From: an uncultured Pedobacter sp.
Lineage (GTDB): Bacteria > Bacteroidota > Bacteroidia > Sphingobacteriales > Sphingobacteriaceae
Direction of reading: 5' to 3'
Length of the DNA: 11,394 nucleotides
NCBI GenBank assembly: GCA_938008555.1
Contig: CALLKE010000260.1
Coordinates: forward strand, 1-11,394
The translations under genes and the position numbers were made by a program. How positions within the stretch are numbered: the stretch's first letter is position 1; each line of letters opens with the position of its first letter. The notes under the pieces were generated by a model. It had not been told where the DNA came from. It did no database searches and worked only from the letters and a program-made list of their open reading frames with translations. Below, one piece after another: positions 5,862 to 11,394 of the stretch.

Positions 5862-7264
5862 GCTATTTTATCTTCATTTTTTGAAATAAGGGCCATTAAC
5901 TCGGCTTCAACGACTATTTTTTCACCGACCATGCCTATTCCCTTCATTTGGGCAATACCTCTTCGAATTGGAGTCATCAAATCGCATCTAAAGATAATCG
6001 TGTCACCAGGAAGAACTTTTTCCTTAAATCGGGCATTTTCTACTTTTAGAAGATAGGTTAAATAAGTTTCGGGGTCTGGGACTGTATTTAATACCAAAAT
6101 TCCGCCTGTTTGTGCCATAGCTTCTATTTGAAGCACACCAGGCATTACTGGTGAATCAGGAAAGTGTCCTACAAAAAAAGGCTCATTCATGGTCACATTC
6201 TTTACGCCAATAACGTGTGTCTTGCTCAACTCAATGATTTTGTCAATTAAGAGCATGGGGGCACGATGCGGCAGAATGTTCATGATCTGAGCGGTATCGT
6301 AAATAGGGGGTGTATTAGGATTGTAGATATGAAGGTGTTTTTTGTTTTTTTCCCTTTTGATCTGTGCCTTGATCTTTTTTGCAAAAGCAACATTGGCAGC
6401 ATGTCCTGGTCGTGCTGCCATAATATGACCACGTAATGGAGTTCCTACTAAAGCTAGATCTCCAATCATGTCGAGCAGCTTATGCCGAGCAGGTTCATTC
6501 TGATAACGCAGTTCAATATTGTTTAAGATTCCTTCTCGGGCAACATCAATATCATCTCGATTGAAAAGTTTTGCCAGATGCTTTAATTCCTCTTTATTTA
6601 TTTCTTTATCTACTACGACAATCGCATTGTTTAAATCACCTCCTTTGATCAAGTTATGTTTTAATAACATCTCGAGTTCATGTAGAAAACAAAATGTTCG
6701 ACATGAGGCAATTTCTTTCTTAAACTCAGATAGTGTTGTAATGGCGGCATGTTGACTACCTAAAACAGGTGAGTTGTAATCAATCATACATGTAAATCGG
6801 TAATCGTCTAAGGGCATTGCTACCATTTCAACTTTACGATCTGGCTCAGAATAATGAATATTGTGAGGAATATGATAATATTCACGGTAGGCATCTTGTT
6901 CTTCAAACCCAGCAAGTTCAATCGCTTCAATAAATAAAATTGAACTGCCATCCATGATGGGTGTTTCAGGTCCATCAAGCTCAATAAGCACATTATCTAC
7001 GTCAATGCCTACTAATCCCGCTAATACATGTTCCACTGTAGAAACGCTAGCCCCATTTTGAGTAATGGTTGTTCCGCGTGAAGTATCAGTCACATTATCG
7101 ACATCGGCATCGATGATTGGGCTATTGGGAAGGTCGATACGCTTAAATTTATAACCGTGATTCTCGGGTGCTGGTTTGAAAGTGAGTGTAACCGGCTGAC
7201 CGGTGTGAAGGCCAACACCTGAAACAGATACCTCTTTTTTTATAGTTCTTTGTTTGATGTTCAT
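5858..7264 (-). CDS. lpxC-fabZ: Bifunctional LpxC deacetylase / FabZ 3-hydroxyacyl-ACP dehydratase
   Basis: A 468-residue fusion typical of Bacteroidota. Residues 1 to about 300 are LpxC, the zinc deacetylase that commits UDP-3-O-acyl-GlcNAc to lipid A synthesis. E78-H79 lies in S-T-V-E-H, H261 and D265 in R-H-K-L-L-D are the other zinc ligands, and H288 in R-P-G-H-A-A-N matches the catalytic His265 of E. coli. After a basic linker (about 298-312), residues from about 320 are FabZ, the hot-dog-fold dehydratase of fatty acid synthesis. L-P-H-R-A-P-M-L-L-I-D starts at 331, and the catalytic pair H367 (G-H-F-P) and E381 is present. The fusion pairs two enzymes at the branch point for 3-hydroxyacyl-ACP, which LpxA/LpxD and fatty acid elongation share. 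It lies 27 bp after lpxD and overlaps lpxA by 4 bp. Confidence 0.97.
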   Translation of the reverse strand: MNIKQRTIKKEVSVSGVGLHTGQPVTLTFKPAPENHGYKFKRIDLPNSPIIDADVDNVTDTSRGTTITQNGASVSTVEHVLAGLVGIDVDNVLIELDGPETPIMDGSSILFIEAIELAGFEEQDAYREYYHIPHNIHYSEPDRKVEMVAMPLDDYRFTCMIDYNSPVLGSQHAAITTLSEFKKEIASCRTFCFLHELEMLLKHNLIKGGDLNNAIVVVDKEINKEELKHLAKLFNRDDIDVAREGILNNIELRYQNEPARHKLLDMIGDLALVGTPLRGHIMAARPGHAANVAFAKKIKAQIKREKNKKHLHIYNPNTPPIYDTAQIMNILPHRAPMLLIDKIIELSKTHVIGVKNVTMNEPFFVGHFPDSPVMPGVLQIEAMAQTGGILVLNTVPDPETYLTYLLKVENARFKEKVLPGDTIIFRCDLMTPIRRGIAQMKGIGMVGEKIVVEAELMALISKNEDKIA

Positions 7265-7291
7265 ATATTTCTAAAAGGGCGGATGTCAGAA

Positions 7292-8338
7292 TTACTTACT
7301 CTCTCTCTGACTAAATAAACTTATTTGGTGTTGTATTTCTCTAATCTCTTTCTCGAGTTCGGGTAAACGTTGAAAAACAACTTGTGCCCTCATATGGTTA
7401 TTGTATTGGGTTGCGGGAGCACCGGCCCATTTTTTTCCTTCTTCTTCAATCGATCGATTAATGCCTGATTTTGCTTGTATATGAGAATGTTTTGCAATGC
7501 TAATGTGCCCAACGATACCCACTTGTCCTCCTATAATAGAGTTTTTACCAATTTTAGAACTTCCGGAAATGCCAGTTTGTGAGGCAATAACGGTATTTGC
7601 GCCAATTTCAACATTATGAGCAAGCTGAATAAGATTATCCATCTTTACCCCTTTATGAATAATGGTTGAGCCCATGGTTGCTCGATCTACGGATGTATTG
7701 GAGCCAATCTCGACGTCATCCTCTATAATGACATTACCTATTTGGCTCACTTTATGAAAGCTACCATCTGGCTGAGCCGCAAAGCCAAAGCCATCGCTGC
7801 CAATGACGGTGTTTGAATGTATAATGACCCGATTCCCTAGAGTACAGTCGCTATAAATCTTTACTCCGGAAAATAATGTACAGTTATCACCTATTTTGAC
7901 ATTGTCACCTAAATATACGTGTGGATATATTTTGCAATTATCACCTATTATGGCATTTGACCCGATGTAAGCAAAAGCACCGATGTATACATTTTGCCCA
8001 ATTTTTGCTTCTGAATGAACGAAGGAAGGTTCTTCAATACCTTTCTTATCTAGTTTAATGCTATTGTATTTTTCGAGTAAAATAGAAAAAGAGCTATATG
8101 CATCCTTTACTCGTATTAAAGTTGCTTTTACTGGTTGTGTTAATGTATAGTCTTCGTTAACGACTACGATGGAAGCGTTTGTTGTATATAAGTAGTGTTC
8201 ATAACGTGGATTGGCCAAAAATGAAAGAGAGCCAGTTTGAGCCTCTTCAATCTTTGCTAGTTGATTTACTACTACATCTGGGTCGCCTTCAATAGTTCCA
8301 TCTAACAAAGTTTTGATCTGGTAAGCGGTGAATTGCAT
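7292..8338 (-). CDS. lpxD: LpxD, UDP-3-O-(3-hydroxyacyl)glucosamine N-acyltransferase
   Basis: LpxD adds the second 3-hydroxyacyl chain, from ACP to the 2-amino group exposed by LpxC. The 348-residue protein has the three expected parts. First is an N-terminal uridine-binding domain (about 1-100, with S-L-S-F-L-A-N-P-R-Y at 37-46). Next comes a long hexapeptide beta-helix (about 105-295), including S-D-G-F-G-F (181-186) and N-L-I-Q-L-A-H-N, where H241 matches the catalytic His239 of E. coli LpxD. Last is a helical tail (about 315-345) rich in Glu, Lys, Leu and Ile. K-W-A-G-A-P-A (303-309) is a normal family motif. The start ATG (complement of 8336-8338) gives the expected N terminus. It lies 23 bp after the HD gene and 27 bp before lpxC-fabZ, in one operon. 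Confidence 0.96.
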   Translation of the reverse strand: MQFTAYQIKTLLDGTIEGDPDVVVNQLAKIEEAQTGSLSFLANPRYEHYLYTTNASIVVVNEDYTLTQPVKATLIRVKDAYSSFSILLEKYNSIKLDKKGIEEPSFVHSEAKIGQNVYIGAFAYIGSNAIIGDNCKIYPHVYLGDNVKIGDNCTLFSGVKIYSDCTLGNRVIIHSNTVIGSDGFGFAAQPDGSFHKVSQIGNVIIEDDVEIGSNTSVDRATMGSTIIHKGVKMDNLIQLAHNVEIGANTVIASQTGISGSSKIGKNSIIGGQVGIVGHISIAKHSHIQAKSGINRSIEEEGKKWAGAPATQYNNHMRAQVVFQRLPELEKEIREIQHQISLFSQRESK

Positions 8339-8361
8339 CCGGCAAATTTAGAGCTTATTAA

Positions 8362-9645
8362 TTAACGAACAAATTTTGTTGTCTCAGTAGGCTCGATATC
8401 AGTGTCTAATTGATGGGGTGGAGGAATCTCTTTTAAATAACATAGGATGTATTTTTCAACAGATTTAGTGAGGGCTTCTAGATTAGAATTATCCGATGCC
8501 ACTGCAATATCTTTTACTGTACCATCTTTCATCAAAATTTTGATATTACCCTTTCCTGTTTGGTAGGTCCTATTTTTAATCGTATCCGTGAATACAAAGT
8601 AAGAAGCATCATCTTCTTCAATTTCAAATGTAGACTGAGCCGATTGTGCCAGCTGATTCATTTTATGAATGGATGGGGGAGTATTCGAAATTTCTACTCG
8701 ATACAAATTTCTAGCAACTAGATGTTTGCAGAGAGTAGATAATATGAAGTCGTCATCTTGTGTCCAAACTTTGATCGAGGTGAAAATATCGTGATCATCT
8801 AGTTGAGAAAAATGAGTGAGGTGTATAGGATTCGTGATAAAATCAGCTTTTGTAATCGAATTGGTTAGGAAGTGAGCTAAGCAGGGTGTAGCAAAAAGTT
8901 CTTTTCCTGATAATGAAAGTTCTTTTGCGCGTTCTAAAATTTTAATGAGTAATTGTTCAGCTGCAATCACTGTTTTATGTAAATACACTTGCCAGTACAT
9001 TAACCGTCGTGCAATTAGAAATTTTTCGATCGAATAAATGCCTTTTTCTTCAATCACAAGGTCATCATCAACAACGTCTAGCATCTTGATAATTCGATCA
9101 AAGCCAATCACGCCTTCAGACACACCTGTGAAAAAACTATCTCGATTTAGATAATCCATTCTGTCAATATCTAGCTGCCCTGAGACGAGTTGGTTTAGAA
9201 ATTGCTTATGATAATTTTTATTGAAAATTTCTAAGGCAGTTTTTAATTTACCATCAAACTCCTGATCCAGTTTATATATAAGGAGTGAGGTGATGTATTC
9301 ATGAGAAACACCTTCAACAATAGTATGTTCGAGTGCATGTGAAAATGGGCCATGGCCAATATCGTGTAGTAAAATAGCAATGAGGGCAGCCTCTTCCTCT
9401 TCATAAGAGATTACATGTCCTTTATTTTTGAGTGTTTCTAGGGCCATTCCCATGAGATGCATAGCGCCTATCGCATGATGAAAGCGAGTATGCAACGCTC
9501 CAGGGTACACTAAATGAGTCATGCCTAGCTGTTTGATATAACGCATCCGTTGAACATAGGGATGTTGGATAAGATCAAAAATTAATTCGGATGGGATTGT
9601 AATGAATCCATAAACTGGATCATTAATTATTTTTTTCTTATTCAA
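8362..9645 (-). CDS. HD-domain phosphohydrolase (SAMHD1/dGTPase-like)
   Basis: A 427-residue cytoplasmic HD-superfamily protein. F-H-H-A-I-G (55-60) supplies H57, the H94-D95 doublet lies in L-L-H-D-I-G-H-G-P-F-S-H, and L-D-I-D-R-M-D-Y-L (158-166) supplies D161. Together these reproduce the H...HD...D metal site of SAMHD1-type dNTP triphosphohydrolases. The early V-Y-G-F-I-T-I and H-T-R-F-H-H motifs also fit. Residues from about 240 form a less conserved domain ending in a polar tail. The start is a TTG (complement of 9643-9645). It gives the N-terminal M-N-K-K-K-I-I-N-D-P-V-Y-G-F expected of the family. No in-frame ATG exists upstream before a stop, and the next in-frame ATG would remove part of the fold. 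It is first in the operon, 23 bp ahead of lpxD. Its substrate (dNTP or another nucleotide) cannot be read from the sequence. Confidence 0.88.
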   Translation of the reverse strand: MNKKKIINDPVYGFITIPSELIFDLIQHPYVQRMRYIKQLGMTHLVYPGALHTRFHHAIGAMHLMGMALETLKNKGHVISYEEEEAALIAILLHDIGHGPFSHALEHTIVEGVSHEYITSLLIYKLDQEFDGKLKTALEIFNKNYHKQFLNQLVSGQLDIDRMDYLNRDSFFTGVSEGVIGFDRIIKMLDVVDDDLVIEEKGIYSIEKFLIARRLMYWQVYLHKTVIAAEQLLIKILERAKELSLSGKELFATPCLAHFLTNSITKADFITNPIHLTHFSQLDDHDIFTSIKVWTQDDDFILSTLCKHLVARNLYRVEISNTPPSIHKMNQLAQSAQSTFEIEEDDASYFVFTDTIKNRTYQTGKGNIKILMKDGTVKDIAVASDNSNLEALTKSVEKYILCYLKEIPPPHQLDTDIEPTETTKFVR

Positions 9646-9672
9646 AATAAATGCGGATAAGGTACAAAAATT

Positions 9673-9683
9673 ACTAATTTAGT
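9673..9683. promoter_or_regulatory. 11-bp palindrome in the divergent HD / porX gap
   Basis: ACTAA-T-TTAGT is a perfect dyad in the 95-bp gap (9646-9740) between the divergent HD-lpx operon and porX. Both promoters should lie here. A TTTATTTG at 9726-9733 resembles the -7 box TAnnTTTG with one mismatch, but it lies only 7 nt before the porX ATG and has no matching -33 TTTG. It would imply a nearly leaderless mRNA. Neither signal is strong, and the site may be chance. Confidence 0.2.
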
Positions 9684-9740
9684 GACCCTGAGAATAGGCT
9701 CATTAGTAGACACATAAATACTTAATTTATTTGATTTTAA

Positions 9741-11294
9741 ATGCAAGAGACATATATTTTGTGGGCCGATGATGAAATAGATTTATTAAAGCCACACGTT
9801 TTATTTCTAAATGAGAAGGGCTATAAGGTGAAAACTGTGACCAATGGAAATGATGCTTTAGAATGTTTTAGAGAAGAAAATTTTGATCTAGTTTTTCTCG
9901 ATGAAAATATGCCTGGATTGACTGGTTTAGAAACTCTTGGGCAGATGAAAACGAGTAATCCTGAGCTACCCATCGTGTTGATTACCAAAAACGAAGAAGA
10001 ACACTTGATGGAAGATGCAATCGGATTTAAAATTGACGACTATCTGATCAAGCCAGTTAATCCCAAACAAATCTTATTAACGATTAAGAAATTAATAGAT
10101 AATAAGCGTTTGGTCAGCGAAAAAACATCAATGGCTTATCAGCAGGATTTTCGCAATTTAGGGATGACATTGAACGAAAATTTAAGCTATTCGGAATGGG
10201 TTGATGTTTATAAAAAGCTTGTTTTTTGGGAATTATCGCTAGAAAAACTGGAAGATGCGGGCATGCGTGAGATTCTAACCCTACAAAAAGCAGAAGCCAA
10301 TGCTCAATTTTTCAAATTCATCGAAAAAAATTATCTCAATTGGCTAAAAGATCCTGATTCAGGTCCGATCACATCGAATCAACTGTTTAAAAAGAAAGTT
10401 TTCCCGGCTTTAGAAGCGAATAAACCTACCTTCTTTATCTTGATAGATAATCTGAGATATGATCAGTGGAAAGTGATTAATTCTCTTTTGACAGATTATT
10501 ATCGGCTGGATGAGGAAGATTGTTTTTACAGCATCCTGCCAACAGCAACTCAATACGCGCGTAATGCCATCTTTTCAGGATTGATGCCACTGGACATGGA
10601 AAAACGCTTTCCTACTATGTGGCAAAATGACGAGGATGAGGGGGGCAAAAATTTATTTGAAGATAAATTTTTGACTGATCAAATTCAGCGATCGTATCGT
10701 AAAGAATGCAAGCATGCTTACCACAAGGTGCTCACTTATGAACAAGGGAAAGATGTGACTGATAATATCAACAATTTAATGGGCAATGACCTAAACGTGA
10801 TCGTTTATAATTTTGTTGATATGCTCTCCCATGCTAGAACAGATATGGCCATGATACGAGAATTAGCAAATGATGATGCGGCTTATCGTTCATTGACAGT
10901 ATCCTGGTTTGAGCACTCACCTTTGTTTGATACCTTAAAAAAACTAGCTCAGAAAAATATAAAATTAATTATCACAACGGATCACGGAACTATTCAAGTG
11001 AAGCATCCAAGTAAAGTAATAGGCGATAGAAACACAAATACAAACTTACGATATAAGCAAGGCAAGAACCTGAATTTTGTTGCACGCGATGTTTTTCATA
11101 TTAAAAACCCACATGACGCTTTTCTACCAAGATTGCATATGAGCTCTAGTTTTATCTTCGCAAAAGAGGATAGCTATTTTGTATATCCCAATAATTACAA
11201 TCAATTCGTGAATTACTTTAATGAAACATTCCAGCATGGTGGCGTTTCCTTGGAGGAGATGATTATACCTTTTGTAGTGTATAGTCCGAAGTAG
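9741..11294 (+). CDS. porX: PorX, response regulator with PglZ-type phosphatase domain
   Basis: The 517-residue protein has an N-terminal receiver domain (about 1-122). It shows acidic D10-D11, phosphoacceptor D54 in V-F-L-D-E-N-M-P, T82 and K104 in I-K-P. A helical linker (about 125-215) leads to a PglZ/alkaline phosphatase superfamily domain. Its likely metal and active-site residues are D236 (L-I-D-N-L-R-Y-D), T268/T270 in P-T-A-T-Q-Y-A-R-N, D360 and H364, D414-H415 in T-T-D-H-G-T, and H499 in Q-H-G-G. This is the architecture of PorX, which in Porphyromonas and relatives pairs with the sensor PorY and sigma factor SigP to control type IX secretion. Its effector domain hydrolyses phosphodiesters in oligonucleotides and nucleotides. 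There is no DNA-binding domain and no kinase gene beside it. It is divergent from the HD-lpx operon. Confidence 0.93.
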   Translation: MQETYILWADDEIDLLKPHVLFLNEKGYKVKTVTNGNDALECFREENFDLVFLDENMPGLTGLETLGQMKTSNPELPIVLITKNEEEHLMEDAIGFKIDDYLIKPVNPKQILLTIKKLIDNKRLVSEKTSMAYQQDFRNLGMTLNENLSYSEWVDVYKKLVFWELSLEKLEDAGMREILTLQKAEANAQFFKFIEKNYLNWLKDPDSGPITSNQLFKKKVFPALEANKPTFFILIDNLRYDQWKVINSLLTDYYRLDEEDCFYSILPTATQYARNAIFSGLMPLDMEKRFPTMWQNDEDEGGKNLFEDKFLTDQIQRSYRKECKHAYHKVLTYEQGKDVTDNINNLMGNDLNVIVYNFVDMLSHARTDMAMIRELANDDAAYRSLTVSWFEHSPLFDTLKKLAQKNIKLIITTDHGTIQVKHPSKVIGDRNTNTNLRYKQGKNLNFVARDVFHIKNPHDAFLPRLHMSSSFIFAKEDSYFVYPNNYNQFVNYFNETFQHGGVSLEEMIIPFVVYSPK

Positions 11295-11362
11295 TGTTAA
11301 TTACATAGAGTCCGACTTATTTGGTATATAGGGTACGGTAATTCGGTAGTGTATCTAAATGT

Positions 11363-11394
11363 ATGATGACTCTTTTCAGGGATAAAAAAGTATG
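11363..11394 (+). CDS. Possible start of a downstream gene, cut by the window end
   Basis: From the ATG at 11363 the frame stays open to the edge for ten codons (M-M-T-L-F-R-D-K-K-V). A second ATG forms the last three bases of the window (11392-11394) and could be the true start instead. The frame beginning at 11359 closes quickly. The 68 bp after the porX stop (11295-11362) show no convincing terminator, so a downstream gene could share the porX transcript. In many Bacteroidota porX is followed by tsaE, but ten residues are too few to identify it. Confidence 0.2.
   Translation, partial: MMTLFRDKKV

Noticed and set aside
6519..6755. Open frame of 78 codons on the plus strand inside lpxC-fabZ
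   Set aside because: Antisense shadow of conserved LpxC sequence.
7400..8020. Repeated GNN-ATH-like short units in lpxD, resembling a DNA repeat array
   Set aside because: They encode the hexapeptide repeats of the beta-helix and are not nucleotide repeats or CRISPR.
11295..11362. Promoter or terminator after porX
   Set aside because: TTTG at 11320-11323 has no acceptable -7 box at the right spacing, and no stem longer than 4 bp with a T-tract was found.

Overview
The window is an AT-rich stretch of chromosome from a member of the Bacteroidota, most likely of the Sphingobacteriales/Cytophagales kind. Three things point there: a MurF-alanine racemase fusion, an LpxC-FabZ fusion, and a PorX-type response regulator with a PglZ phosphatase domain (the regulator linked to type IX secretion). 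All three are Bacteroidota hallmarks. The lineage is inferred from gene architecture and was not tested by a search.

Layout. Positions 1-231 are a gap holding an intrinsic terminator and a plausible Bacteroidota-type promoter. folK (232-759, +) is followed tail-to-tail, after 6 bp, by recX (766-1236, -). A 71-bp divergent gap leads into murF-alr (1308-3794, +), followed almost immediately by a two-TM DUF502 membrane protein (3810-4400, +). That gene overlaps by 10 bp, tail-to-tail, the end of a five-gene minus-strand operon. Read in its own direction the operon is: HD-domain phosphohydrolase (TTG start at 9645), lpxD, lpxC-fabZ, lpxA, and an orphan ABC ATPase ending at 4391. Its junctions are 27 bp or less, or overlaps. 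Divergent from it is porX (9741-11294, +), and the window ends 100 bp further on, perhaps at the start of another gene.

How the genes work together. Most of the window makes the cell envelope. MurF-Alr supplies D-Ala and adds D-Ala-D-Ala to the peptidoglycan precursor. LpxA, LpxC and LpxD carry out the first three committed steps of lipid A synthesis, and the FabZ half links this to the 3-hydroxyacyl-ACP pool that LpxA and LpxD draw on. PorX regulates secretion across the outer membrane. FolK (folate) and RecX (RecA control) are housekeeping genes beside this block.

Most of the window is ordinary core genome. The best candidate for something unusual is a ~55-bp imperfect palindrome, with an 11-bp direct repeat beside it, at 4996-5061. 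It lies just after the lpxA stop and is translated in frame as the N-terminal extension of the ABC ATPase. It resembles a palindromic repeat inserted into a gene and kept as coding sequence. I found no CRISPR array, transposase, tRNA or rRNA.
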